Notes: generated by a model not told the origin, from the letters alone. DNA of 64,000 bases from Antiquaquibacter oligotrophicus (GCF_020535405.1 NZ_CP085036.1:1550001-1614000); one strand, 5' to 3'; counted from the stretch's first letter, positions 40,689 through 50,226 are shown. Numbers and translations are program-made.

Positions 40689-42548
40689 TTGAGTCTCACG
40701 ATCACCGATACGTCATCGGCAGCCGACCCCGAGCGCGGGCGTTCGCACCGACGGCACCCCACGATCGCGGAGAAGGTACGCGCGCTCGGTGAGGTACGCA
40801 TCGGTGCGCTTCTCCTCGTGATTGCCACGATTGTCGCGATCGTGTGGGCCAATCTCCCCGAGAGCAGTTACCACCACTTCTGGGAGACCCACCTCGTCAT
40901 CGGTCTCGAGGATCTGCGTTTCGAGTTCACGCTGCACGCTCTCGTCAACGATGCCCTCATGGCGATCTTCTTCTTCTCCGTCGGGCTCGAGGTGCGACGT
41001 GAGTTCGCGATCGGCGAGCTCACCAAATGGTCGCGTGCGATCATCCCCGTGACGGCAGCGATCGCGGGCCTTGCGGTGCCCGCGATCATCTTTGTTCTCT
41101 TCAACCTCGACTCCGGCCAGGCGCACGCCTGGGGAATCGTCATCTCGACGGACACGGCGTTCCTCGTCGGGGCGCTCGCCCTCATCGGTCCGCGCGCGCC
41201 CGGTCGTTTGCGCCTCTTCCTTCTCACCCTCGCCGTGGTCGACGACATCGGCGCCCTCAGCATCATCGCCTTCGTCTACACGGAGAACTTCGCGCCACTC
41301 CCGCTCGTGGTCGGCGCTGTCGGTCTCGCCGGTATCTACCTCGTGCGCTACCTGCAGCGCGGCCGCGGCCCCATCTACGTGACGCTCGCAATCATCGTGT
41401 GGATGTCGTTCCTCGCTTCCGGTGTGCATCCCACCCTCGCGGGTGTCGCTATCGCGCTCCTCATCCCCGTCTACCGGCCAGACCGTCGCGACGTTGAGCA
41501 GGCCCTGGACCTTGCCCACATGTTCCGTCAGTCGCCCAACTCTGAGTACGCGCGACAGGCCGCCAACAGTCTGCGCGAGTCGATTTCGATCAATGAGCGA
41601 CTGCAGTCGGCGTATGCGCCGTACATCGCGTTCGTCATCCTTCCGCTGTTCGCCCTCGCCAACGCGGGGGTGGAGATCTCGCCGGAGATCCTCGCGGCCG
41701 CGGCGATGTCCCCCATCACCTGGGGCATCGTCGCCGGTCTCGTGGCCGGAAAGTTCGTCGGTGTCTACGGGGCGTCGGCCGTCCTCAAGTACTTCAAGCT
41801 GGGGGACTTCGGGCCGGGTCTGACCCTCGGTCGCATCGCTGGCGGTGCAGCCCTGTGCGGTATCGGATTCACCATCTCCCTCTTCATCGTCGACCTCGCC
41901 ATTGACGACCCCGCCGCACAGAACGAAGCGAGGGTGGGTGTGCTTGCCGCCTCGGTGATCGCCCTGATCCTCGCCACGATCGTCTTCCGGATCACCGACG
42001 GTCGCCGAAGCGACGAGGAGATCGGCGCCGTGCTCGCGCGGCCCATCGATCCGGCGAAGGATCACACCTACGGCCGACCGGATGCCCCGCTCACGCTCGT
42101 GGAGTACGGCGACTTCCAGTGCCCGTTCTGCTCGAAGGCCTCCGGTTCCATCGAGGAGCTCCGCGCGAACCTCGGAGACGATCTCCTCTACGTCTGGCGT
42201 CATGCGCCGCTCATCGAAAGCCACCCGAACGCGCTCGCCGCGGCCGAGGCCGCCGAGGCCGCGGGCCTTCAGGGTGCCTTCCCGCAGTTCTCACGGAGCC
42301 TCTTCTCCGACCAAGACCACCAGCTTCCGCGCGACATGATGCGCCGGGCGGAGGAACTCGGGCTCGATGTGGAGAAGTTCGCCAACGACCTGCGCTCCCC
42401 CGAGATCGCCAACCGCGTGCAGGACGACGTGCTCGATGCCGAAGCCATGGACATCACGTCGGTGCCCACGTTCTTCGTCAACGGCCGGCGTCACACCGGT
42501 CCGTGGGACGCCCCCACCCTCGCGCGAGCGCTCCGCGGCGAGAAGTAA
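40689..42548 (+). CDS. nhaA: NhaA sodium/proton antiporter fused to a DsbA-like thioredoxin domain
   Basis: 619 aa from TTG 40689, supported by AGGGGAG 5 nt upstream. Residues ~25-445 are a full NhaA antiporter with D185-D186 (LAVVDDIGALSI), the ion-binding pair, and about eleven helices. Residues ~455-619 are a DsbA/thioredoxin-like domain with C478-P-F-C481 (YGDFQCPFCSKA) and the cis-Pro region SVPTFFVNGRR. NhaA alone is ~390-430 aa. This fusion is known in actinobacteria, but what the redox domain does for transport is not established. Topology predicts a cytoplasmic or external tail depending on helix count. Confidence 0.92.
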   Translation: MSLTITDTSSAADPERGRSHRRHPTIAEKVRALGEVRIGALLLVIATIVAIVWANLPESSYHHFWETHLVIGLEDLRFEFTLHALVNDALMAIFFFSVGLEVRREFAIGELTKWSRAIIPVTAAIAGLAVPAIIFVLFNLDSGQAHAWGIVISTDTAFLVGALALIGPRAPGRLRLFLLTLAVVDDIGALSIIAFVYTENFAPLPLVVGAVGLAGIYLVRYLQRGRGPIYVTLAIIVWMSFLASGVHPTLAGVAIALLIPVYRPDRRDVEQALDLAHMFRQSPNSEYARQAANSLRESISINERLQSAYAPYIAFVILPLFALANAGVEISPEILAAAAMSPITWGIVAGLVAGKFVGVYGASAVLKYFKLGDFGPGLTLGRIAGGAALCGIGFTISLFIVDLAIDDPAAQNEARVGVLAASVIALILATIVFRITDGRRSDEEIGAVLARPIDPAKDHTYGRPDAPLTLVEYGDFQCPFCSKASGSIEELRANLGDDLLYVWRHAPLIESHPNALAAAEAAEAAGLQGAFPQFSRSLFSDQDHQLPRDMMRRAEELGLDVEKFANDLRSPEIANRVQDDVLDAEAMDITSVPTFFVNGRRHTGPWDAPTLARALRGEK

Positions 42549-42555
42549 CGGCGGA

Positions 42556-43758
42556 TCAGGCGTCGATAAGGGGCAATCGGAGGCTCGCCGAGAGTCCGCC
42601 GGTCGGACGGGCGTCGAGCGTGAGTGAGCCGCCGTGCCGCTGGGCGATTCCGTCGACTATCGCGAGACCGAGGCCGTGGCCCCGACCGGAGAGCCGGCTG
42701 TCCGCTCCGCGGTAGAACGGCTCGGTGAGGAGCGCGACGCTCTCCTCGTCGATCGTGGCACCCGAATTCTCCACGAGCAGCGTTCCCTCGGCGACCCGGA
42801 CACGCACCCACCCTCCCGACACGTTGTGTCGAATGGCATTGTCGAGGAGGTTGCGCACCGCTCGGGCGATGAGTGTGGTGTCCCCGAGCACCGTCGTATC
42901 CGAGACGTCGACGTCCACGGTGAGGTCGCCGGTATCGTCCAGTTCCTCGAGTTCGGCGAGCACGACAGCACCGAGGCTGACAGGCTCGACGTCGTCCGAA
43001 CCGTGCCGTGCGCGAGAGAGCGAGAGCAGGGCGGCAATAAGTCGCTCGCTGTGCTCGGTGGCACGGATGGCGCGGCGCACCGCCGGCTCGAGAGTTTCCG
43101 GCACATCGCCATGCTCGAGCGGAACTTCGAGCGCCGTGCGTGTAGTCGTCAGGGGTGTCCGCAGTTCGTGGGAGGCGTTGGCAACAAAACGATCGCGGGC
43201 AGCGAAAGCCAGTTGTAGGCGATCGAGCATCTCGTCGATGGTGTCACCGAGTTCCTTGATCTCGTCATGGGGACCGGGCAGCTGGAGCCTGCGATCGAGA
43301 TCGTGCTCGGTGATGTCGCGCGTCGCGGAGGTGACCTCGCCGATGCGGTCGAGCGATCGTCGTGCGAGCCACGACGCGATCCAGGCGGCGATACCCGCGA
43401 AGACGATGAGACTCACGATGGAGGAGACGAGCAGGCCGCCGACGATCTCGTCGGACAGAAACTGGGACTGCTGGAGGACGGCACCGACGACGTCGGTCGT
43501 GCCGGCGTCGACGGGGGTCGTGGGGGACACGCCCGCGACTGAGGGGCTCGAGCATCCGGTGTCGTCTATCGAGATCTCGATGTCGAGCACATCCCCCGGC
43601 GGCACGGCGGCGCAGCTGACCATCGTCACACTGACCGCGGACGCGAACAACCCTTGCACGACGACGTACTGCACGGCGAGGAGCGCGGCTCCCGCCGCCA
43701 CGAAGGTTGTCGTGATGATGATGGCCAGTCGTGTGCGGAAGGCCAACCGGCGTCTCAC
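42556..43758 (-). CDS. Sensor histidine kinase
   Basis: 400 aa. Two membrane helices (about 12-38 and 106-130) flank an outside domain with C49 and C69. HAMP (~130-182), H-box with phosphoacceptor H197 (VANASHELRTPLT) and an HATPase with N-box NLLDNAIRHN and GHGLGLAIV follow. GTG 43758 overlaps the response-regulator stop (GTGA). The two outside Cys could form a disulfide; the signal is unknown. Likely partner of the regulator encoded just upstream. Confidence 0.95.
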   Translation of the reverse strand: MRRRLAFRTRLAIIITTTFVAAGAALLAVQYVVVQGLFASAVSVTMVSCAAVPPGDVLDIEISIDDTGCSSPSVAGVSPTTPVDAGTTDVVGAVLQQSQFLSDEIVGGLLVSSIVSLIVFAGIAAWIASWLARRSLDRIGEVTSATRDITEHDLDRRLQLPGPHDEIKELGDTIDEMLDRLQLAFAARDRFVANASHELRTPLTTTRTALEVPLEHGDVPETLEPAVRRAIRATEHSERLIAALLSLSRARHGSDDVEPVSLGAVVLAELEELDDTGDLTVDVDVSDTTVLGDTTLIARAVRNLLDNAIRHNVSGGWVRVRVAEGTLLVENSGATIDEESVALLTEPFYRGADSRLSGRGHGLGLAIVDGIAQRHGGSLTLDARPTGGLSASLRLPLIDA

Positions 43759-44414
43759 GATTCCCCCATTCGGTAGCCGTACCCTGGCGCGGACTGGATA
43801 ACCCCGGGCGGGCCGAGCTTTCGTCGCAGGGTGTGGACGACGATCTTGACCACTCCCCGCGTGCGCTCGAGCGGCTCATCCCACACCGCGTCCAGTAACT
43901 CGTCGGCGCTCACCCACCCGCCGCCTGCGCTCAGAAGGATTTCGAGCACGCCGAACTCCTTGATTGTGAGCTGCACGGGATGCCCGTCGCGTTCGGCGAT
44001 CCGGCGCGATCCATCGATGCGAACGCCGGAGTGCTCCAGCACAACAGCGGTCGAGGGCGAGCGTCGACCGAGCGCGCGGATACGCGCCAGGAGTTCGAGA
44101 TACGCGAACGGCTTGGCGAGATAGTCGTCGGCGCCGAGGTCGAGCCCAGCGACACGATCATCGAGGGTGCCCGCGGCCGTGAGCATAAGAATGCGGGCCG
44201 GGTACTGCTGGGCCACGAGTGTTCGACACACGGCATCCCCGCTCAGCTGCGGGAGGTCGCGGTCGAGGACGATGACATCGACCTCGTTCTGGGCGGCGAG
44301 GGAAAGTGCGCGAGCACCGTCGGTGGCGACATCGACGAGGTAGCCCTCGCGTCGCAACCCGGTGGCCAACGAGTCGGCGAGTTCGGTTTCGTCCTCCACC
44401 AGCAGAAGTCTCAT
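43755..44414 (-). CDS. OmpR/PhoB family response regulator
   Basis: 219 aa. Receiver domain with acidic pocket and phospho-acceptor D51 (VIVLDRDLP), Lys in LAKPF, then a winged-helix DNA-binding domain (about 125-219). ATG 44414 starts the family N-terminus (MRLLLVEDE); an upstream extension is open but atypical. Direct repeats at 44434-44453 upstream fit its own binding site. Confidence 0.95.
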   Translation of the reverse strand: MRLLLVEDETELADSLATGLRREGYLVDVATDGARALSLAAQNEVDVIVLDRDLPQLSGDAVCRTLVAQQYPARILMLTAAGTLDDRVAGLDLGADDYLAKPFAYLELLARIRALGRRSPSTAVVLEHSGVRIDGSRRIAERDGHPVQLTIKEFGVLEILLSAGGGWVSADELLDAVWDEPLERTRGVVKIVVHTLRRKLGPPGVIQSAPGYGYRMGES

Positions 44415-44433
44415 GGACCCATTGTCAGAAGCG

Positions 44434-44453
44434 GCGGTTAGGTCGCGGTTAGG
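44434..44453. promoter_or_regulatory. Direct repeats, probable response-regulator site
   Basis: GCGGTTAGG occurs at 44434-44442 and 44445-44453, an 11-bp period (one helical turn), the arrangement bound by OmpR/PhoB-type dimers. It lies between the divergent regulator gene and the lipoprotein/exporter operon. Confidence 0.6.
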
Positions 44454-44536
44454 CGCAGTCACACCGGCAGCAAACCAGCCGATTCGTAGAACTGTCTGAG
44501 TCGCGGACGTTCCGCGACGTGACGGAAGGAACTCCC

Positions 44537-45247
44537 ATGAAGCTCACGATTCCCGCTATCGGTGTGGTCGCCATCACGGCGGGCCTGCTCGCCGGATGCA
44601 CAACAGACCCGGGTGCGGTCTCCAGTCCCGACGCGGCAGGCAAGTTCGTTGCGTGCCTTACCGCGTCGGGCCAGACGGCGAAGATCTTCGAGGGAGGGCA
44701 GGTCGGCTTGCTCATGCCGGAGATGGGCTCGCAGGAGTCGGGGACCATTGAAGCTCCCGTTCCGTCGGGCGACGGTTCCGTCGCTCCCTCGGCCGCCGTG
44801 TTCATGGATGACGATGGAGCGTGGATGGCGGCGGATTCCGCTGACGCCTATCCCGAGGACGGCGGCATGCGAGCCGCGTGGGCCGACTGCGAGGCCCAGG
44901 TGCCGGACTTCGAGCAGGGGGCACCAGACCTCGGTGGTGAGGAGATGGAGATGGTGACCGGTGAGCAGATCATCCAGGCCGGTCTCGACTTCGCCGCGTG
45001 CGCGCGGGACGAGGGTTACGTCGACTTCGCCGATCCGGATGAGAACGGAATGGTGACCTTCCCGATCGGCATCACCGAAGACGAGTTCCGCACATTGCTC
45101 GAGGCGTGTGTGCCCGAGGACGGTTTTATGCCGGGCATTTCCCAGGAGTCCGTCGAGGCGTTCGACTTCGACTGGATGAGCGTGCTCGAGGAGTTCGGCA
45201 ACGGCGGCATGATCACGATGGGCACGACGTCGGAGGTGAGCGAGTGA
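44537..45247 (+). CDS. Exported lipoprotein
   Basis: 236 aa. Signal peptide with lipobox LLAGC, lipidated C21. The mature part is acidic with four further Cys in two similar F-V/A-A-C-x-x / D-C segments (FVACLTASG, FAACARDEG), suggesting an internal duplication. Ribosome site GGAAGGAA. First gene of a four-gene operon with an adaptor, ATPase and permease, so it probably senses or binds the exported compound outside the membrane. Confidence 0.82.
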   Translation: MKLTIPAIGVVAITAGLLAGCTTDPGAVSSPDAAGKFVACLTASGQTAKIFEGGQVGLLMPEMGSQESGTIEAPVPSGDGSVAPSAAVFMDDDGAWMAADSADAYPEDGGMRAAWADCEAQVPDFEQGAPDLGGEEMEMVTGEQIIQAGLDFAACARDEGYVDFADPDENGMVTFPIGITEDEFRTLLEACVPEDGFMPGISQESVEAFDFDWMSVLEEFGNGGMITMGTTSEVSE

Positions 45248-46293
45248 GACGCGGGCGGCTGGTCGCTGTGATTGGCGGTGCCGCGGTGATCGCGGTTGCC
45301 GCGACGGCCATCGTCTGGCAACCGTGGCGCACGGTGGCCGGTGATCCGGATGCCCCGACCGACGCCATCACGGCCGCGGTCGAGCGCACGACCCTCACGT
45401 CGAACCTCATCCTCAACGGCACCCTGAGCTACGGCACCGCCGTCGAGTTGCCCGGTCGTTCCGGCGTCGTCACGGCGCTGCCGCGCGCGGGTGACGAGAT
45501 CGCTGTTGGGCACCGTGTGTACGAGGTCGATGGCCTTCCCGTCATCGCAGTGCGCGGCGACCGGCCGTTCTGGCGAACCTTGGCGCAGGGCATCCCCGAC
45601 GGCGCCGATGTGCGACAGCTCGAAGAGTTCCTCGCCGCGGCAGGTTTCGGTGAGGACCTCACCGTTGACGAGGAGTTCACGAGGGTGACCGAGGAACGGG
45701 TCAAGGATTGGCAGGAGAGCATCGGGGTGGAAGAGACGGGTGTGATCGCATTTGGCGACCTCGTCGCTGTCGCGTCAGATTCGATCCGTATCGACAAGGT
45801 CACGGCAACACTCGGAGACTCGGCGGGCGTCAGCCCTTTGAGTTACTCCAGCACTCGCCTTCGTGTGGTGGCGAAACTCACCGACGCTCAGGCGCGGGAG
45901 CTCCAACCGGCAACCGCCGTGACGGTTACCCTGCCGGACGGCACGCAGCTCGCCGGCAGCATCAGTGCCATCGACCCCGGCGGTGCGCCGACGGGCGAGG
46001 AGGGTAAAACCACGTCCCCCAGTGCCGATGTCGATCTGGAGGACCCGACGGCTGCGGTCGGGATCGGCTTGCGCGCCGTGAAGGTAACACTCGCGGCATC
46101 CGAGGCGCCTGACGCGCTCGTCGTGCCGGTGACCGCGTTGCTCGCGACCGCCGACGACGGCTACGCAGTCGATGTGCTGCGCGACGGCGAGACGGTCCGC
46201 ATTCCCGTTGAGCTCGGGCTTATCGCCGACACTCGTGTGCAGGTGCTGAGTGACGAACTCGTCGAGGGGGATCTCGTGGTGGTGGCATCGTGA
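45244..46293 (+). CDS. Membrane-fusion/adaptor protein with peptidoglycan-binding-like domain
   Basis: 349 aa from GTG 45244 (GTGA overlap). One N-terminal membrane helix, a lipoyl/barrel-sandwich part (about 40-110), an inserted peptidoglycan-binding-like helical domain (about 118-170, ADVRQLEEFLAAAGFGEDLTVDEEF), then a beta-barrel with a C-terminal membrane-proximal domain. This is the periplasmic-adaptor layout of actinobacterial MacA-like proteins. It pairs with the MacB-type ATPase and permease that follow. Confidence 0.85.
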   Translation: MRRGRLVAVIGGAAVIAVAATAIVWQPWRTVAGDPDAPTDAITAAVERTTLTSNLILNGTLSYGTAVELPGRSGVVTALPRAGDEIAVGHRVYEVDGLPVIAVRGDRPFWRTLAQGIPDGADVRQLEEFLAAAGFGEDLTVDEEFTRVTEERVKDWQESIGVEETGVIAFGDLVAVASDSIRIDKVTATLGDSAGVSPLSYSSTRLRVVAKLTDAQARELQPATAVTVTLPDGTQLAGSISAIDPGGAPTGEEGKTTSPSADVDLEDPTAAVGIGLRAVKVTLAASEAPDALVVPVTALLATADDGYAVDVLRDGETVRIPVELGLIADTRVQVLSDELVEGDLVVVAS

Positions 46294-46964
46294 GCGTTGT
46301 CGAACTCGTGGACGTGACGAAGGACTACCCGGGTTCGCCGCCGTTGCGTGTGCTCCACGGCGTGAGTCTGTCGATAGCGGCGGGCGAACTCGTAGCCGTG
46401 GTCGGTGCATCCGGGTCTGGCAAAACGACGATGCTCTCCATCATGGGCACCCTCGACGAGCCGACGTCGGGGAGTGTGCTCATCGATGGCACGGATGTCG
46501 CGAACCTCGGTGAGCGCGAGCGCGCCGCACTTCGAGCCCGGCGTATCGGCTTCGTGTTCCAGCAGTTCTTTCTGCTCCCGTCGCTCGGAGCCGTCGACAA
46601 CGTGGCGCTCGGTCTCCTCTACTCGGGAACGCCCGCCCGCGAGCGCGGCGAGCGAGCCGTTGAAGCCCTGCACCGAGTGGGCCTCGGTCACCGGCTTGAT
46701 CACCGGCCCGGCCAATTGTCGGGTGGGGAGCAACAGCGCGTCGCGATTGCGCGCGCCCTCGTTCGCGACCCTGCCGTGCTGTTCGCCGATGAGCCGACGG
46801 GCGCCCTCGACTCGGCCACGGGCGAGAGCATTCTCGAACTCCTCACGGGTGTCGCGGCGAGTGGTACCGCCGTCGCGATCATCACGCACGACTCCGGCAT
46901 CGCTGCGCGAATGGAGCGTCAGGTTCGCATCCACGACGGTCATCTTGTGGAGGAAGCCGCATGA
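46290..46964 (+). CDS. MacB-type ABC transporter, ATP-binding protein
   Basis: 224 aa. Walker A GASGSGKTTMLSIMGTLD, the LolD/MacB-typical FVFQQFFLLPSL, signature LSGGEQQRVAIARAL and Walker B VLFADEPTGALD are complete. GTG start overlaps the adaptor stop; ATGA overlap with the permease. Confidence 0.95.
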   Translation: MSVVELVDVTKDYPGSPPLRVLHGVSLSIAAGELVAVVGASGSGKTTMLSIMGTLDEPTSGSVLIDGTDVANLGERERAALRARRIGFVFQQFFLLPSLGAVDNVALGLLYSGTPARERGERAVEALHRVGLGHRLDHRPGQLSGGEQQRVAIARALVRDPAVLFADEPTGALDSATGESILELLTGVAASGTAVAIITHDSGIAARMERQVRIHDGHLVEEAA

Positions 46965-48154
46965 GCGCGGTGCGTTTGAGCTTCGCCGATCAGGTGCGCA
47001 CCGCACTCATCGGTCCGCGAAGTCGTCCGCTGCGGACGGTTCTCTCCGCGCTCGGGGTGGCCGTCGGGATCGCCGCTCTCACCGCGATCAGCGGCATCGC
47101 CGCAACGAACCGTGCGCAATTGCTCGCGGAGCTGGATGGTCTCGGTGCCAATCTGCTCGTCGTCTCACCGGGGTACGGGCCCGACAACCAGCTCGTTCCC
47201 CTCCCCGAGACCGCGCCGGGAATGCTCGAGCGACTGGATGACGTCGAGGAGGTGGGCGTGCTCGGCAAGCTCCCCGATGATGTGCACGTGTACCGCACCG
47301 ACCTCGTACCGCCCGGCCAAACGAACGGCCTCACCGTGTACTCGGCGGACCCCGGCCTGTTGTCGGCGATCGAGGGCTCGATTGCGGCGGGTGAGTGGTT
47401 TGACGAGGCGACGCGCGGTCTGCCCGTCACGGTCCTCGGCTCCGGGGCCGCATCGCGGCTGGGGGTCTCGGAGGTCGGCGTGCGCGTGTGGATCGGAGGC
47501 GCGTGGTACTCGGTTGTGGGCATCCTGGATTCCGCGGGCCTTGCCGAGCAGATCGATTCTGCCGCCTTTCTCGGCGATCGGTGGGCGAACGAGCATGTGG
47601 TGCCAGCGGACGAGACGGACCGCATCGACTCCCTCTACGTTCGATCGGCTCCGGATGCCGCGTCCTCCGTTCGGGATGTCGCAGGCCGCGCGGCGAACCC
47701 CCTCTCGCCCTACGTTCAGGTCTCGAAGCTCTCGGATCTCGCGGGAGCGCGGGAGGCGACGAGCGACTCGCTCTCCGGCCTCGCCGTGGGGCTCGCCGCC
47801 ATCGCGCTCTTCGTCGGCGGCATCGGTATCGCCAACACCATGGTCGTCGCGGTGCTCGAGCGCCGCGGTGAGATCGGGTTGCGACGAGCGCTCGGCGCCC
47901 GGTCTGGTCAGATCGCCGCACAGTTCGTCGGGGAGGCGATCACGATCGCAGGAATCGGAGGAGTCGCGGGTGCCGCGGCGGGAGCGGCAGTCGTTGCCGT
48001 CCCGGCTCTCCTCGGTGGTCATTCTCCGGTCATCCCCGTTGAGGTGGTCGTGGGTGGGCCCGTCATCGCGCTTCTCGTCGGCATCGTCGCAGGACTGTAT
48101 CCCGCGGTGAGCGCATCCCGGCTCTCGCCAACGATCGCCTTGCGAGCGGCATGA
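46961..48154 (+). CDS. MacB-type ABC transporter, permease
   Basis: 397 aa with one N-terminal helix, a large outside MacB-periplasmic core (about 50-265) and three C-terminal helices ending with the FtsX-type segment (GIGIANTMVVAVLERRGEIGLRRALGA). Mechanotransmission-type export or signalling of peptides/drugs is the family role; the substrate is unknown. Ends before a strong bidirectional terminator. Confidence 0.94.
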   Translation: MSAVRLSFADQVRTALIGPRSRPLRTVLSALGVAVGIAALTAISGIAATNRAQLLAELDGLGANLLVVSPGYGPDNQLVPLPETAPGMLERLDDVEEVGVLGKLPDDVHVYRTDLVPPGQTNGLTVYSADPGLLSAIEGSIAAGEWFDEATRGLPVTVLGSGAASRLGVSEVGVRVWIGGAWYSVVGILDSAGLAEQIDSAAFLGDRWANEHVVPADETDRIDSLYVRSAPDAASSVRDVAGRAANPLSPYVQVSKLSDLAGAREATSDSLSGLAVGLAAIALFVGGIGIANTMVVAVLERRGEIGLRRALGARSGQIAAQFVGEAITIAGIGGVAGAAAGAAVVAVPALLGGHSPVIPVEVVVGGPVIALLVGIVAGLYPAVSASRLSPTIALRAA

Positions 48155-48157
48155 GGC

Positions 48158-48188
48158 GAAGGCGGCCGGCACTCACCCGGCCGCCTTC
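48158..48188. terminator. Bidirectional terminator
   Basis: GAAGGCGGCCGG (48158-48169) and CCGGCCGCCTTC (48177-48188) pair perfectly around a 7-nt loop, between the converging permease and oxidoreductase genes. Confidence 0.8.
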
Positions 48189-48200
48189 CGTTGGCGTTAC

Positions 48201-49751
48201 CTACTCGGATTCGAGCACGGCCATGGCGGCGTTGTGACCGCCGATGGCGCTGACGGCACCACCGCGCCGGGCGCCGGAGCCGCAGAGAAGAATGCGCGGA
48301 TGCTCGGTGGCAACACCCCAGCGCTGTGCGGGTGTTTCGAGCACCGCGTCGTCTTCGGCGAAGGGCCACGACAGGGGGCCGTGGAAGATGTTGCCGCCGG
48401 GCATAGCGAGTGCACGTTCGAGGTCGAGCGTGGTTTTCGTTTCGATCGTGGGCGACCCGTTCTCATCGGTGAGCAGGAGGTCCTCGATGGGTTCGGCGAG
48501 CACGAAGTCGAGCGACGCGAGCACGCGGCGCTGGAGCAGGGCGCGCTGGTCGTCGTTCGTTGCATCCGTCACCAGGCGGTGGGGAGTGTGCAGGCCGAAC
48601 ACGGTGAGTGTCTGCGCCCCCGACGCCTGAAGGTCGGGCGAGAGGATGCTCGGGTCGGTGAGCGAGTGGCAGTAGATCTCGCACGGCAACACATCGGGCA
48701 CACCTCCGGCGTCGGCCTGACGGTACGCCTCGTCCAACTGGCTCCACGTCTCGTTGATGTGGAAGGTACCACCGAATGCTGCGGCGGGGTCGATGGCGGG
48801 GTCGAGCAGTCGCGGTAAGCGCCGCACGAGGAGGTTGACCTTGACCTGCGCGCCTTCGGGCTTCGCGGTTGGGGTGATGCCGAGCAGGCGATCGAGTACC
48901 GCCGGTGCGGTATTGGCGAGTACCCACGAACCGTGGAGGGATCGCTCCTCGTCGGCGTGACGGAACCGCACCTCTCCGTCGGGTGTGATGCTCGTGACCT
49001 CGGCTCCCGTGATGAACTCGGCTCCAGCGAGGCGAGCGGCGCGAGCGAGTTCGCCGGTGACGGCTCCCATGCCGCCCACCGGTACGTCCCAGTCGCCAGT
49101 GCCGCCGCCGATGACGTGGTACAGGAAACACCGATTCGCGGCGAGCGATTCGTCGAGGTTGGGGGCAAACGTGCCGATGAGGGCATCCGTCATGGCGACA
49201 CCCCGCACGAGGTTGCTCGTGAACCGAGCCTCAACGGCTTCACCGACAGGGTTGTCGATGAGCCACGACCACAGTGCATCGTCACCGAGTGCCCGTTTCG
49301 CCTCGCGGCGGGTGAGGAGGGGTTCGGTCACGGTGGGGAAGAGCGCTCGTGCGGCGCGCGAGGTGTCGGAATAGAACTCGCGCCACGCAGCGGCATCGGG
49401 GCCGAGCGCCGCGGCATCCGCGTCTTCCGTATCGACGAGCAGACCGGATCCGGGGTTGTGCGGGTCCGGTGTGTAGCTCGAGTAGCGGCGTCGCGCGAGC
49501 CGGATGCTGAGGCCGAGGTCATCGATGATGCGCCGGGGCAACAACGACACGAGGTAGGAGTAGCGCGAGAGCCGCGCATCGATGCCCGCGAACGCATCCG
49601 CGGAGATGGCGGCACCGCCGAGCACGTCGAGGCGCTCCAGAACGGTGACGCGCTTGCCGGCGAGGGCGAGGTACGCGGCCGCCGCAAGGCCGTTATGTCC
49701 GCCACCGACGATAACGACGTCGCGACGATCGTCAGTCTTCGCTGAGGTCAC
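48201..49751 (-). CDS. Phytoene-desaturase-like FAD oxidoreductase (PYROXD2-like)
   Basis: 516 aa from GTG 49751. FAD motif VVIVGGGHNGLAAAAYLALAGK, then VLERLDVLGGAA, and C-terminal GSGARRGGAVSAIGGHNAAMAV. The overall form is the NAD(P)/FAD amine-oxidase/phytoene-desaturase superfamily; PYROXD2-like members have unknown substrates. Its start overlaps the MarR gene by 20 nt, so it is co-transcribed with that regulator. Confidence 0.9.
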   Translation of the reverse strand: MTSAKTDDRRDVVIVGGGHNGLAAAAYLALAGKRVTVLERLDVLGGAAISADAFAGIDARLSRYSYLVSLLPRRIIDDLGLSIRLARRRYSSYTPDPHNPGSGLLVDTEDADAAALGPDAAAWREFYSDTSRAARALFPTVTEPLLTRREAKRALGDDALWSWLIDNPVGEAVEARFTSNLVRGVAMTDALIGTFAPNLDESLAANRCFLYHVIGGGTGDWDVPVGGMGAVTGELARAARLAGAEFITGAEVTSITPDGEVRFRHADEERSLHGSWVLANTAPAVLDRLLGITPTAKPEGAQVKVNLLVRRLPRLLDPAIDPAAAFGGTFHINETWSQLDEAYRQADAGGVPDVLPCEIYCHSLTDPSILSPDLQASGAQTLTVFGLHTPHRLVTDATNDDQRALLQRRVLASLDFVLAEPIEDLLLTDENGSPTIETKTTLDLERALAMPGGNIFHGPLSWPFAEDDAVLETPAQRWGVATEHPRILLCGSGARRGGAVSAIGGHNAAMAVLESE

Positions 49752-50220
49752 TGTCGTCGTCGCTACAGACGGGTGGATTGATCGTGTCGAGCACCCGCTG
49801 CGAGACGGAGAGCAGGAGCGCGCGCTCGTCTTCGGTCACCTGATCGAAGAAGTACTGACGGATGGCCTCGGCGTGGTCGCGCATGGCGGCGAGTACGGCG
49901 CGCCTGCCGTCGGGGGTGAGTTCGATCCACACTCCGCGGGCATCGTCGTCGCATTCGGCGCGCGAGACGAGCCCGCGCTGTTCCATGCGCTTGAGCTGAT
50001 GGGAGACGCGGCTCTTTTCCCACCCGATGATGTCGCCGATCCGCCCCGCACGCAGTCGTCTCTCGGGTTGTTCGTGCAGTGAGACGAGGATGGCGAAGTC
50101 GGCGGACGAGATCCCCGCGTCGGCCTGGAGCCTGCGCTCGAGGGTGAGGTCGAGCTGCCGTCGCATGACGGTGAACGCTCGCCAGACGTCAAGCTCTGAG
50201 GAGTCCAGCGCCGTCGTCAT
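49732..50220 (-). CDS. MarR family transcriptional regulator
   Basis: 162 aa with the MarR winged helix (about 40-100: ISSADFAILVSLHEQPERRLRAGRI, SRVSHQLKRMEQRGLVSR). The Asp/Ser-rich tail is unusual. TAGAAT lies 6 nt before ATG 50220. The intergenic region to the divergent FMN reductase holds two copies of one palindromic box, its likely operator. Confidence 0.93.
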   Translation of the reverse strand: MTTALDSSELDVWRAFTVMRRQLDLTLERRLQADAGISSADFAILVSLHEQPERRLRAGRIGDIIGWEKSRVSHQLKRMEQRGLVSRAECDDDARGVWIELTPDGRRAVLAAMRDHAEAIRQYFFDQVTEDERALLLSVSQRVLDTINPPVCSDDDSDLSED

Positions 50221-50226
50221 CCTGAC

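Noticed and set aside
40713..42224. 503-codon frame antisense to nhaA
   Set aside because: Low-complexity Asp/Glu/Arg/His composition from antisense GC-rich codons; no recognisable domain.
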